In this document: one piece after another, positions 43,483-51,840 of the stretch | Layout: each line of letters starts with the position of its first letter | How positions within the stretch are numbered: the stretch's first letter is position 1 | Assembly (NCBI RefSeq): GCF_027247405.1 | Contig: NZ_CP097463.1 | Span: 1,364,001-1,428,000, forward strand | DNA length: 64,000 nucleotides | Direction: 5' to 3' | Source: Jatrophihabitans cynanchi | Lineage (GTDB): Bacteria > Actinomycetota > Actinomycetes > Mycobacteriales > Jatrophihabitantaceae | Notes under the pieces: model-generated | Databases searched by the model: none | What the model saw: only the letters and a program-made list of their open reading frames with translations | What the model was told of the DNA's origin: nothing | Translations under genes and position numbers: made by a program

Positions 43483-45125
43483 CCGGGGAGCTCCGCGACG
43501 TCGTCACAACCGCCGAGCGCGAACTCGAGTACATCGCTGGCGGGCTGTGGGATGACTCGCTGCTCGCCGATCGGGTCGCTGCCCACGCGGCCGCCACGCC
43601 GAACGCGCCGGCAGTGCGCGACGACTACGGCGTCGTCGCGAATTATGCGCAGCTTGATCGGGACGCGTCGCGAGTGGCGACGCTGCTCGCTGAGCTCGGC
43701 GTCCGGCCCGGCGATGTCGTCGCGCTGCAGCTACCCAATTGGTACGCGAGCGCGGCCATCGCCGTCGGGGCCACGCGCGCCGGCGCGGTCGTCAACCCGA
43801 TGTTGCCGAGCTACCGCGAGCGGGAGCTGCGGCACATGCTGCGCATCGCGCAGACCAGCGTGATATTCACCCCGGGCCGATACCGGTCGTTTGACAACGA
43901 CCGGTTGGCGGAGTCGCTCCGCGCCGAACTGCCGCTCTTGCGCCACCACCTCGTTGTGACACCTGATTTGGACGCGCTGCCCGGGCTGGCTGACGCGCGC
44001 GACCGGCAGGCCGCGTCGCCGCGGCCGGCCTCCGCAGTCGCGGAGCTCATATTCACCTCGGGCACCGAGGCCGAGCCCAAAGCCGTCATGCACACCGAAC
44101 GCACCCTCAACTGCAACCTACGGGCGACGTGGTCGGCGTTGGGCATGACGCCGGCCGACTCGGTGTGGATGCCGGCACCGATCGGTCACTCCACCGGCTT
44201 CAACCACGGCCTTCGACTCGCGCTGTATTTCGGTCTGCCGTTGCTGCTTCAGGACGTGTGGGACGCCGGTCGGGCCGCCGCACTGGTCGAGCGCCACCGA
44301 CCCACGCACACTTTGCTGTCCTCGACCTTCCTTCGCGATCTGGTGGCCGCCGCCGGCAACGGCGCCGGCGACGTAACGAGCCTGCGGCTATTCGGCTGCG
44401 GTGGTGCGATAGTGCCTCCGGAGCTGGTTGACGCGGCGGCCGGCGTCGGCATCCAGTGCCTGCGGCTGTACGGCGCGACGGAGTTCCTGGTGGCGACATG
44501 GGTGCGCCCGGGCTCGTCCGACGCGCACCGGACCTTCACCGACGGGCTGCCGCTCCCCGGGGTCGACGTTGAGGTGCGCGACGCGGCAGGCCGGGCCGTG
44601 GTCGGCGAGACCGGTGATATCTACGTCCGCTCGGCGAGTAATGCGGTGGGACTGTTCCGCGATCCCGAACGCACCGGCGCGACGTTCGTCGACGGGTGGA
44701 TCCGCTCCGGCGATCTGGGAGTGCTCGACACCGATGGCGGGCTGTCGCTGACCGGTCGACGCAAGGAGATCATCATCCGGGGCGGGCTGAACATCACCCC
44801 CCGCGAGATCGAGGAGGTCGTGCAGGTGCTGCCGGCTGTGCGAACGGTCGTGGTCGCCGGCGTCACCGACGAGCGGCTAGGGGAGATCACCTGCGCGTTC
44901 GTGGTGCTCGAGCCCGGCAGCAGCCTCGCCTTCGACGAGCTCGCCGAGCACCTGCAGTCCCAGGGCCTGGCGCGGTTCAAGTGGCCGCAGCGGCTGGAGA
45001 TCGTGGCCGAGATGCCGACCACGGCCACCGGCAAGATCCGCAAGCACGTCCTCATCGAGCAGTTGCGAACCGGCACGCCGTCGACTCAGGCGGCGCCAGC
45101 CTCAACGAACCCGAGCAGCGTCTGA
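43479..45125 (+). CDS. acyl-CoA ligase (cyclohexanecarboxylate-CoA ligase-like, AMP-binding)
   Basis: 548 residues from GTG 43479. The phosphate loop is ELIFTSGTEAEPKAVMHTER, followed by LRLYGATEFLV, SGDLGVLDTDGGLSLTGRRK with the hinge, EIIIRGGLNITPREIEEVVQ and TTATGKIRKHVL with the catalytic Lys. It activates an acid to its CoA thioester. The EAEPK variant of the loop is as in the AliA-type subgroup; the actual acid is unknown. The 3' end overlaps the convergent OB-fold gene by 40 bp. Confidence 0.9.
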   Translation: MTGELRDVVTTAERELEYIAGGLWDDSLLADRVAAHAAATPNAPAVRDDYGVVANYAQLDRDASRVATLLAELGVRPGDVVALQLPNWYASAAIAVGATRAGAVVNPMLPSYRERELRHMLRIAQTSVIFTPGRYRSFDNDRLAESLRAELPLLRHHLVVTPDLDALPGLADARDRQAASPRPASAVAELIFTSGTEAEPKAVMHTERTLNCNLRATWSALGMTPADSVWMPAPIGHSTGFNHGLRLALYFGLPLLLQDVWDAGRAAALVERHRPTHTLLSSTFLRDLVAAAGNGAGDVTSLRLFGCGGAIVPPELVDAAAGVGIQCLRLYGATEFLVATWVRPGSSDAHRTFTDGLPLPGVDVEVRDAAGRAVVGETGDIYVRSASNAVGLFRDPERTGATFVDGWIRSGDLGVLDTDGGLSLTGRRKEIIIRGGLNITPREIEEVVQVLPAVRTVVVAGVTDERLGEITCAFVVLEPGSSLAFDELAEHLQSQGLARFKWPQRLEIVAEMPTTATGKIRKHVLIEQLRTGTPSTQAAPASTNPSSV

Positions 45126-45496
45126 CCGTCGACTTCATAGCAACGCGCCCACACCCGGGCCCCCGAGGACAGGCTTCCGGCGAGCAGCCGGCCGAACAGC
45201 CGCGGCCCCTCGTCCAGGTTCACCGCGAGGACGGTGTACGGCTCGTCGCCGACAAAGGCCGGGGCGAGACTGCGCCGCACCGTCGTCCAGGAGTAGACCG
45301 ACCCCGCGCCGGACGCGGGCACGACTCGGGCGCCGGGCGACCCGCAGTACGGGCAGCACGGCAGCGGCGGGCAGCGATCTCGCCCGCACACGTCGCACTG
45401 CTGGAGCAGCAGGACGCCCTCGGCGAGGGCACCCCACCACGCCGCGCTGTCAGCGTCCATGACCGGGGCGATCAGCCCCCGCGGCTGGTCAGTCAT
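45086..45496 (-). CDS. Zn-ribbon OB-fold protein (DUF35), thiolase partner
   Basis: 136 residues. An N-terminal zinc ribbon (LLQQCDVCGRDRC, then CCPYCGSPG) precedes an OB fold (GAGSVYSWTTVRRSLAPAFV, PYTVLAVNLDEGPRLFGRLL). Such proteins pair with thiolase-like enzymes; in steroid side-chain degradation a DUF35 partner and a thiolase-fold lipid-transfer protein form a retro-aldolase. The start overlaps the thiolase stop by 8 bp, which supports the same pairing here. Confidence 0.9.
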   Translation of the reverse strand: MTDQPRGLIAPVMDADSAAWWGALAEGVLLLQQCDVCGRDRCPPLPCCPYCGSPGARVVPASGAGSVYSWTTVRRSLAPAFVGDEPYTVLAVNLDEGPRLFGRLLAGSLSSGARVWARCYEVDGQTLLGFVEAGAA

Positions 45497-46625
45497 CGGA
45501 ACTCAGGACCAGGGCCGAGCCGTCCATCCAGGCGCCGGACGTGACCACGCAGTTGCGCGCGGCCGGAACCTGGTTCACCGCGCGGCCCTGCACCTGCAGC
45601 ACCCCCTCGGCGACCGTATTCATGCCGTGCAGGTATCCCTCACAGAGCAGCCCGCCGTGCGTGTTGACCGGCACCCGCCCCGCACGGACGAAGTCCGCGC
45701 CGCCGCCGCGACCGGCGAGCCCGAGACCCTCTACGCTCATCAGCACCACGCTGGTGAAGCAGTCATAGATCTCGGCGACGTCGACGTCGGCCGGTCCGAT
45801 GCCGGCGCGCTTCCACAGGTCATCGGCCAACCGGCCGGTGTAGTTGCGCGACCAGTCGTCACAGTACAGCGGATCCCCGATGTCGAGACCGGGACGAGGC
45901 ACCGCCGAATACGCGCCGCTGCGGATCACAGCGGGCCGCCGGGGCAGGTCACGCGCACGATCCAGCGAGGTGACGACGACAGCACAGGCACCGTCGACCT
46001 CCGTTGTGCAGTCCGCCACGCGGAACGGGTCAGCGAGCAGCGGCGAGGCGAGGTACTTGTCAAGTGTCAACGGCTCGCGCACCACGGCCCGCGGGTTCGT
46101 CGCCGCGAACTCTCGCTGGGCGACGGCAACCGCGCCGAGGTCCTGTTCGGACGCACCCGTCTCGACCAGGTAGCGGCGCGCCCACATCGCGATGTACTGC
46201 GGGTACGCGGTCAGGCCCATGGGATAGCGGTACTGTCCACCGATGCCCGCGGCCACGGTCGACCCCACCCGCACCGCGCTGCGGCCGTTCAACGCACGGA
46301 AGCACACCACCGTCGAAGCAAGACCGCTCGCCACTGCCATCGCCGCGTTCAGCACCACGTAGCAGGGCGCCTGCCCGCCGAGGGACATGTCCAACAGGTA
46401 CCGGGGCGCCGGCAGCCCCAGCGCAGTGGCCACAGCCTGGGCCGGCACCGAGTCGTCGAAGAGGCTGTAGCTGACGATGCCGTCGACGTCCGCGAGCGTC
46501 AGACCGGCGTCTTCGACCGCCGAGCGAGACGCCTCTGTTGCCTGAGAGAGCACGCTGCGGCCGGAGTCGCGCGAGAACGCCGTGTACCCGACGCCGCTGA
46601 TCGCCGTACGCCCGGCGAACGTCAC
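45489..46625 (-). CDS. thiolase-fold protein (SCP-x/Ltp lipid-transfer type)
   Basis: 378 residues from GTG 46625, which overlaps the upstream stop as GTGA. The family segments are AISGVGYTAFSRDSGRSVLS, DMSLGGQAPCYVVLNAAMAV with a Cys (88) near the usual nucleophile position, AVAQREFAATNPRA, VDVAEIYDCFTSVVLMSVEG, and the C-terminal NTHGGLLCEGYLHGMNTVAE and EGVLQVQGRA. This is the Ltp-like branch that catalyses thiolysis or retro-aldol cleavage of acyl-CoA. Immediate coupling to a DUF35 gene favours aldolase-like chemistry; a classic thiolase is the alternative. Confidence 0.9.
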   Translation of the reverse strand: MTFAGRTAISGVGYTAFSRDSGRSVLSQATEASRSAVEDAGLTLADVDGIVSYSLFDDSVPAQAVATALGLPAPRYLLDMSLGGQAPCYVVLNAAMAVASGLASTVVCFRALNGRSAVRVGSTVAAGIGGQYRYPMGLTAYPQYIAMWARRYLVETGASEQDLGAVAVAQREFAATNPRAVVREPLTLDKYLASPLLADPFRVADCTTEVDGACAVVVTSLDRARDLPRRPAVIRSGAYSAVPRPGLDIGDPLYCDDWSRNYTGRLADDLWKRAGIGPADVDVAEIYDCFTSVVLMSVEGLGLAGRGGGADFVRAGRVPVNTHGGLLCEGYLHGMNTVAEGVLQVQGRAVNQVPAARNCVVTSGAWMDGSALVLSSDD

Positions 46626-47119
46626 GACTGCCCTCGGGCACCGTCGCGCAGCTTCGCCGCCGCAAGGTGCACGCCGTCCAGGATGCTGCCGTAACCGGTA
46701 CAGCGACAGAGGTTCCCGCTCATCCCCGCACGGATCTCCGCCTGACTCGGATCGGGGTTGTCCCGAAGGAATTCCAACGCAGTCATGAGGAAGCCGGGCG
46801 TGCAGAAGCCGCATTGGAAGGCGTTGCACTCGCTCATCGCCTCTTGTAGCGGATGGAAGCTGCCGTCCTCGGCGGCGATGCCCTCGATTGTCTGCACTTC
46901 GCGCTCCGACGCCTGCACGGCGAAGACGAGGCACGAGCGCACGGCGGCGCCGTCGAGCAGCACCGTGCACGCGCCGCAGACCCCGTGCTCGCACCCGAGG
47001 TGGGTGCCGGTGAGGCGGCAGTCGTCCCGCAAGAAGTCGGCGAGCGTCTTGCGCGCCTCGACGGTCGCCCGGCGCCGGACGCCGTTGACGACCAGCTCCA
47101 CCTCGACCCGGTCACCCAT
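46622..47119 (-). CDS. coxS: molybdenum hydroxylase small subunit, [2Fe-2S] (CoxS-like)
   Basis: 165 residues. The plant-type cluster is bound by Cys43, Cys48, Cys51 and Cys63 (GCEHGVCGACTVLLDG), and the second cluster by Cys103, Cys106, Cys138 and Cys140 (FQCGFCTPGF, GNLCRCTGYG). It passes electrons from the molybdenum site to FAD. Overlaps both neighbours by a few bases (ATGGGTGA with the FAD subunit, GTGA with the thiolase). Confidence 0.95.
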   Translation of the reverse strand: MGDRVEVELVVNGVRRRATVEARKTLADFLRDDCRLTGTHLGCEHGVCGACTVLLDGAAVRSCLVFAVQASEREVQTIEGIAAEDGSFHPLQEAMSECNAFQCGFCTPGFLMTALEFLRDNPDPSQAEIRAGMSGNLCRCTGYGSILDGVHLAAAKLRDGARGQS

Positions 47120-47993
47120 CGAGCTGGACCCGCCGATGCGCGTCGGCCAGCGCGCGTTCGGTCAGGGAGGCGGCCAGCTGCCGCCGGAACCTGACCGATC
47201 CGTGGATGTCGGAGTGCGGCTCGATCGACTCCGCGACCTGCGCGCCGGCGCGCACGAACAGCGTTTCGCCCGCTCGCTCGCCGGCCAGCATGGCCTCTGC
47301 CTCGGGTGGCCGCAGCGGCGTCGGACCGGCGCCGGCGATCGCGATCCGACCCTCGTCGACGGTGCCGTTCGGCGCGAGCCGCAGCATGGTCAGCACCGCG
47401 ATGATCGCGAAGTCACCGCTGCGACGGCTGAATTCCTGAAAGCCCCACCCGGCGCCGCTCGGCCAAGCGGGGATCCGCACGTCGAGTAGCAGTTCGTCCG
47501 CCTCAAGGTCTGTCATGAGCGGCCCGACGAAGAAGTCCCGCGCATCGACGACTCGCTCGCGACCGTCGGCGCGCCGGGTTCGCAGCTGCGCATCGAGCGC
47601 GAGGGCGCACAGCGGCAGCTCGGACGCCGGATCGCCGTGCACCAGGCTGCCCCCGACCGTGCCCCGGTTACGAATCGGGAAGTGCCCGATGTGCGAGATG
47701 GCCTCCGGCAGCACGGGGCAGACCGCCGCGATCGCGGCCGAGCGTTCGACCGTGCGCTGCAGTGTCGCGGCCCCGATCGTCACTACGCCACTGTCGGTGA
47801 CCGCGATCCGCGACAGTTCGGCGACGCCCGCGATGTCGACCAGGTGGGTCGGCCAGGAGAGCCGCACCGCCATCAAGGGGACGAGGCTCTGGCCGCCGGC
47901 GAGGAACTTCGCATCGTCGCCCAGCTCGCTGATCGTCGCCAAGGCGTCGTCGATGCTTTCAGCCCGGACGTATTCGAAGGGCGGAGGCTTCAT
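47112..47993 (-). CDS. coxM: molybdenum hydroxylase FAD-binding subunit (CoxM-like)
   Basis: 293 residues. MKPPPFEYVRAESIDDALAT, AKFLAGGQSLVPLMAVRLSW (FAD pyrophosphate loop AGGQSL), TIGAATLQRTVERSA and IRNRGTVGGSLVHGDPASEL (second FAD motif TVGGSL) are diagnostic. It is the FAD subunit of a CO-dehydrogenase-type enzyme. ATG 47993 overlaps the LivF stop as ATGA. The matching large subunit is at 34284-36608, an unusual separation. Confidence 0.94.
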   Translation of the reverse strand: MKPPPFEYVRAESIDDALATISELGDDAKFLAGGQSLVPLMAVRLSWPTHLVDIAGVAELSRIAVTDSGVVTIGAATLQRTVERSAAIAAVCPVLPEAISHIGHFPIRNRGTVGGSLVHGDPASELPLCALALDAQLRTRRADGRERVVDARDFFVGPLMTDLEADELLLDVRIPAWPSGAGWGFQEFSRRSGDFAIIAVLTMLRLAPNGTVDEGRIAIAGAGPTPLRPPEAEAMLAGERAGETLFVRAGAQVAESIEPHSDIHGSVRFRRQLAASLTERALADAHRRVQLDG

Positions 47994-48742
47994 GCGGTAC
48001 CCAGATACTGCGCCGCGATGTCGTCGCGTCCGAGCGAGTCCGACGAGCCTGAGTACGCGACGGCGCCCTTGTTGAGGACGTAGGCCAGCGGACAGATCTC
48101 CAGCACGCGCTGCACGTACTGCTCGACGATGAGCATCGAGATGCCGGCGGCCGCCAGCTCGGTCAGGGCCTCGAAGAGCCGGTCGATCAGGCGCGGGGCC
48201 AGGCCCATGGAGATCTCGTCCACGAGGATGACCTTCGGGCGGGCGAGGACGGCACGCGCGAGGGCGAGCATCTGCTGCTCGCCGCCGGAGAGCGTGCCCG
48301 CGACCTGCTTCATCCGCGAGCCGAGCACCGGGAACATCTCTAGCACGCGACCGAGCTCGGCGTCGGCCATCCACGGCGGAACCTGCAGCTCCAGGTTCTC
48401 CCCGACCGTCAGCGACGGGAAGATGCCGCGCCCTTCGGGTATCAGGCACAGACCCTTCTGGGCTCGGCGGTGCGGGCGCAGGCGCGTGACGTCCTGACCC
48501 GCGAGGCGCAGCAGGCCGGCCGACGGGCGCAGCAGCCCCGAGATGACCCGCAGCAGAGTCGTCTTTCCGGCGCCGTTGGGGCCGAGCAGCGCGACCAGCG
48601 TCGCCGGTGGAACGGTGATGTCGACCGCGTGCAGCACGGGCGACGTGCCGTAGCCCGCGGTGAGACCCGAGACGGTCAGCAGCGCGTCCTCGGGCTGGTC
48701 GGTCGGCATCGGCGCCCCCGACACGGCTACCCCGGCCGTCAT
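47990..48742 (-). CDS. livF: ABC transporter ATP-binding protein, LivF type
   Basis: 250 residues. LLGPNGAGKTTLLRVISGLL is Walker A, TLSGGEQQMLALARAVLARP the signature motif, VILVDEISMGLAPRLIDRLF Walker B and the LivF-typical D-loop region, and LIVEQYVQRVLEI the H-loop-like part. LivF is one of two ATPases of HAAT importers; LivG, LivH and LivM are absent from the window, and the only binding protein is at its left edge. It is embedded in the VOC / Mo-hydroxylase / thiolase operon by ATGA overlaps. Confidence 0.94.
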   Translation of the reverse strand: MTAGVAVSGAPMPTDQPEDALLTVSGLTAGYGTSPVLHAVDITVPPATLVALLGPNGAGKTTLLRVISGLLRPSAGLLRLAGQDVTRLRPHRRAQKGLCLIPEGRGIFPSLTVGENLELQVPPWMADAELGRVLEMFPVLGSRMKQVAGTLSGGEQQMLALARAVLARPKVILVDEISMGLAPRLIDRLFEALTELAAAGISMLIVEQYVQRVLEICPLAYVLNKGAVAYSGSSDSLGRDDIAAQYLGTA

Positions 48743-49263
48743 TGCGGTACCGGGGCGGACAGTTCGGCGTCCGCCTGTTCGGCGTACCGCCAGGCCCGCG
48801 GCGGGGCGGTATGCGGGTCGGCGCGGATGGCGTTCACGTCGAACCAGAACGGCAGCAGGTAGTGGACCAGGAAGTTACGCGCCAGCTTCGTGCCGTGTCG
48901 CTCGAGGGGCACGTCGCGCAGCCGGAGCCGGGAATCTTGTTTCTGGAACTCGAGGCAAGCGGCGTAGAGGGCGTCCACTTCTTCGATGCTGTCGCAGTGG
49001 ATGCCCATGTGTGGGATGAAGAAGTCCGGCCCGTCAAGCACGCTGACGTCCTTGGGCGGCTGCATGGCGTCGTCCGACTCGGCCAGCAGGATGAATTGCC
49101 CGTCGTCGGGACGCAGCATGTGGCAGCTGTGGTCGTACACCGCCTGGAGGCTGGACGACCAACCGAAGACTCCACACCAGAATGCGTCAATGTCGGCGAG
49201 CGTCTCGCTCGTGAGGGATCCCGTCGGAAACGTCAGCTCGAGGTGATCCCATCGCTGCGACAT
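48739..49263 (-). CDS. VOC-superfamily (glyoxalase/extradiol-dioxygenase fold) protein
   Basis: 174 residues. SQRWDHLELTFPTGSLTSET carries a first possible metal His, and HMGIHCDSIEEVDALYAACL a second; the two-module VOC layout is seen. The acid ligand near the C-terminus is not clear. It may be an epimerase, lyase or dioxygenase-like enzyme. First gene of a six-gene leftward operon (VOC, LivF, FAD subunit, FeS subunit, thiolase, OB-fold), all coupled by overlaps, behind both a LacI-type and a TetR-type operator. Confidence 0.8.
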   Translation of the reverse strand: MSQRWDHLELTFPTGSLTSETLADIDAFWCGVFGWSSSLQAVYDHSCHMLRPDDGQFILLAESDDAMQPPKDVSVLDGPDFFIPHMGIHCDSIEEVDALYAACLEFQKQDSRLRLRDVPLERHGTKLARNFLVHYLLPFWFDVNAIRADPHTAPPRAWRYAEQADAELSAPVPQ

Positions 49264-49353
49264 CTCGCTCCTTCCGCACCCCGCTGAATGCTCGTCCCAG
49301 CCTGGAACGAACGCTCGCGATCCGACCTCTTACCCAAGCCGCGCGGGCCCCTT

Positions 49354-49367
49354 TGCAATCGTATTCA
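49354..49367. promoter_or_regulatory. LacI-type operator candidate, site 7
   Basis: TGCAATCGTATTCA, 90 bp upstream of the VOC/LivF/Mo-hydroxylase/thiolase operon. Confidence 0.62.
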
Positions 49368-49401
49368 AATCTAGCGATGCGATCCTGCTCCGTCAATGAT
49401 C

Positions 49402-49416
49402 CGCACACCATGTGCG
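49402..49416. promoter_or_regulatory. TetR-type operator candidate, site C
   Basis: CGCACACCATGTGCG with perfect 6-bp arms, 34 bp upstream of LacI-type site 7, before the same operon. It matches the two sites flanking the TetR gene at 30.2-30.9 kb. Confidence 0.62.
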
Positions 49417-49441
49417 ACAAATTGGAGTCTCGTGCGTCGCT

Positions 49442-50092
49442 TCAGTGCTGCACGTCGTACGCCGCGGTGCCGGCGAGTCGGGACCGGGCCTCACGCTCGC
49501 GCACCGCGCCGACGAGGCGCAGCAGCTCACCCGGCCGTTCCTGCGGTACGCGCAGCAGGCCGTCCTCATTGCCGTGCAGCAGGTCTCCTGGTCGTACCCG
49601 CAGCCCGGCGACCTCGACCTCGATGTCCACCGCCGTGATCGTCCAGGTGCCGTGGGCAACGACGGTGCCGAGCGCGAAGGCCCACATGCCCAGTGGCCGG
49701 AGCCCGGCCAGGTCGCGGATGCCCGAACCGCTCACCACGCCCACGGCTTCGTGGCGGGCCAACCGGCTGCCGACGACGTCTCCGATATGACACCCGCGCG
49801 CCGGGTCCGGTCCGCTCTCCTGGCACACGACTACGCACGGCTTGGGCGAGCGTTCCACGGCAGCGATGAGATCCGGGTACAACCTCGTGTCGCCCTGGCG
49901 CCCCGGCGTGGTCGAATCGATCACCACGGTTACCGCGAAACCGACCATCGGCACCGGCTGCGGGATCAGGCAGCGCAGCCGCAGGTCGGCGTAGCCCTTC
50001 GTCGCGTCCCTCAGTTCCAGCTGTTCGACCGCGTTCGCCAGGGTCGCGCTGTCGACGCGCCGCAGCGCCTCGACCAGCTCGTCGGGGGTCAC
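49442..50092 (-). CDS. RraA-like protein (HMG/CHA aldolase family)
   Basis: 216 residues. The family segment HIGDVVGSRLARHEAVGVVS continues to GSGIRDLAGL, with the Arg-Asp pair that binds metal and substrate in 4-hydroxy-4-methyl-2-oxoglutarate / 4-carboxy-4-hydroxy-2-oxoadipate aldolases. These cleave a 4-hydroxy-2-oxo acid to pyruvate and a keto acid or decarboxylate oxaloacetate, late steps of ring-cleavage pathways. GTG start overlaps the upstream deacylase stop (GTGA). An RNase E inhibitor role is unlikely in this context. Confidence 0.85.
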   Translation of the reverse strand: MTPDELVEALRRVDSATLANAVEQLELRDATKGYADLRLRCLIPQPVPMVGFAVTVVIDSTTPGRQGDTRLYPDLIAAVERSPKPCVVVCQESGPDPARGCHIGDVVGSRLARHEAVGVVSGSGIRDLAGLRPLGMWAFALGTVVAHGTWTITAVDIEVEVAGLRVRPGDLLHGNEDGLLRVPQERPGELLRLVGAVREREARSRLAGTAAYDVQH

Positions 50093-51789
50093 CTCGCCGC
50101 GTCGGGCACGGCCATCCGACCGGAGCGCAGCAGGCGACCGCCGCGCGCCTCCGTGGCCTCGCCGTCGCGGGTGAACACCTGGCCGTTGACGATCGTCGCG
50201 TCGTAGCCGGTCGCCCGCTGCTCGAGCCGCGACGCGCCGCCCGGAAGGTCGTGCACGACGTCCGGGACGAGGGGCGCCACCGTGTCGGGGTCGAAGATCG
50301 TGATGTCAGCTGCGTACCCGGGGGCGACCCTGCCGCGGTCGGGCAGCCGCCACATGAGGGCGGGCTGCAGGGTGATCATCCGGACGGCTTCCTCGACGGT
50401 GAACGCCTGCCGCTCGCGCACCCAGTAGGCGAGCAGGTGCGTCTGGATCGAGGCGTCCGCGACCTGGTTCAGGTGCGCGCCGGAGTCGGAGAACGTCATC
50501 GCGGTGTTCGGGTTCCGGAACAGCGGGACGAGCTCGTCCTCTTCGAGCGCCTCGAAGCCGAGGATCTGCGGGAAGAAGATGTGGAAGTCGTGTTCGAGCG
50601 CGATGTCGATCATCGCTTCGGCAGGGTCTACCCCGCGGCGCTTGGCCTCCTCGGCCACGGTTGGGTTTGGCAGGTACGGCGAGTACATGACGTGGATGCG
50701 GTCGTAGTTGGGCTTGAACGGATCGGCCGCGGTGGACGTGCGGTACTCGCCCTCGCGGGCCGCCCGGACGAGCCGCTCCCGGACGTCGGGATCGGTGAGC
50801 AGTGCCCGCTGCTCGCTCAGCGGACGGCTCCGAACCTGTTGCCACTCCGGCAGCTTGTCGAAGGAGACCCGGGTCTCGAATGACTGCATGATCCCGACAC
50901 CGCGGCTGTGCGTGAGGCCCCACATGCGGCCGCCGCGCGCAACGGCGTCGTCGATGATGCGCACCGTCTCGTCCAAGCGGGCCGCCGGCAGCACGACGGG
51001 GACCCCGCTGGCCAGCGCGAGGTCGCGGAGACGCCGGGTGTGATCCTGGTTCGAGAGGCCGGGGTCGCCCGGCTGCCCGCTGGTCTGGAACACGCCCCGG
51101 CCCTTGCGGCCCATGAACGAGACGAGCTCGACGACCTCCTGCCAGTTGGCGAGCCGCGAGGCGACCGGCCGGTCCTGCGACGTCGTGTGGGACGGGTTGC
51201 GCGTCGTCGTGAAGCCGACGGCGCCGGCGTCGAGGGCGGCGGCGAGCTCCTGCCGCATGACCTCGAGGTCGTGTTCATTGGCCGCTTGCTCGAACGCGCG
51301 CTCACCCATGGCCCAGATGCGTAAAGCGGAGTGGCCGATCGAGCCGGCGTAGTTGATCCCCTTCGGCAGCGAGTCGACGGCGTCGAGGTACTCGGCGAAG
51401 CTCGACCAGTCGAATGGGATGCCCTCGTTCATCGCCGACGCCGGGATGTCCTCGGCGCGTTCGATGTGGCTGGTCACGAGTTCGCGGTCGGCGCCGCGGA
51501 TCGGCGCGAGCGTGTATCCGCAGTTGCCCATGACGACGGTGGTAATGCCCTGGTAACAGGACGACGAGCCCAGCTGATCCCAGAAGACCTGCGCGTCCAT
51601 GTGGGTGTGACCGTCGACGAAGCCGGGCGCGACTACGTGCCCGGCCGCGTCGACCTCCTCCCGACCGCCGCCGTCGACCTCCCCGACCGCGACGATGCGG
51701 TCGCCGATGACGGCGACGTCGCCGCGGTAGCCCGGGACACCCGAACCGTCGACGACGAGGCCGTTGCGGACAACGAGATCGAATTCCAT
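50089..51789 (-). CDS. N-acyl-D-amino-acid deacylase-like amidohydrolase (amidohydrolase-3)
   Basis: 566 residues. LVVRNGLVVDGSGVPGYRGD opens the beta-sandwich, APGFVDGHTHMDAQVFWDQL has the HxH metal motif, MGNCGYTLAPIRGADRELV the residues typical of D-aminoacylases, GAVGFTTTRNPSHT a family segment, VMYSPYLPNPTVAEEAKRRG the central part and MTFSDSGAHLNQVADASIQT the catalytic Asp. It hydrolyses a C-N bond, here possibly an amide or cyclic amide of the pathway. ATG 51789 has GAGAGG upstream. Confidence 0.92.
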   Translation of the reverse strand: MEFDLVVRNGLVVDGSGVPGYRGDVAVIGDRIVAVGEVDGGGREEVDAAGHVVAPGFVDGHTHMDAQVFWDQLGSSSCYQGITTVVMGNCGYTLAPIRGADRELVTSHIERAEDIPASAMNEGIPFDWSSFAEYLDAVDSLPKGINYAGSIGHSALRIWAMGERAFEQAANEHDLEVMRQELAAALDAGAVGFTTTRNPSHTTSQDRPVASRLANWQEVVELVSFMGRKGRGVFQTSGQPGDPGLSNQDHTRRLRDLALASGVPVVLPAARLDETVRIIDDAVARGGRMWGLTHSRGVGIMQSFETRVSFDKLPEWQQVRSRPLSEQRALLTDPDVRERLVRAAREGEYRTSTAADPFKPNYDRIHVMYSPYLPNPTVAEEAKRRGVDPAEAMIDIALEHDFHIFFPQILGFEALEEDELVPLFRNPNTAMTFSDSGAHLNQVADASIQTHLLAYWVRERQAFTVEEAVRMITLQPALMWRLPDRGRVAPGYAADITIFDPDTVAPLVPDVVHDLPGGASRLEQRATGYDATIVNGQVFTRDGEATEARGGRLLRSGRMAVPDAAR

Positions 51790-51840
51790 GACGTTCCTCT
51801 CGGCTGCTGCGGCGGCACGGCCCCGGCCGCGACGCTGGTC

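Noticed and set aside
47965-47985. CGTATTC match to the LacI-type operator
   Set aside because: It lies inside the FAD-subunit coding region and lacks the other palindrome arm.
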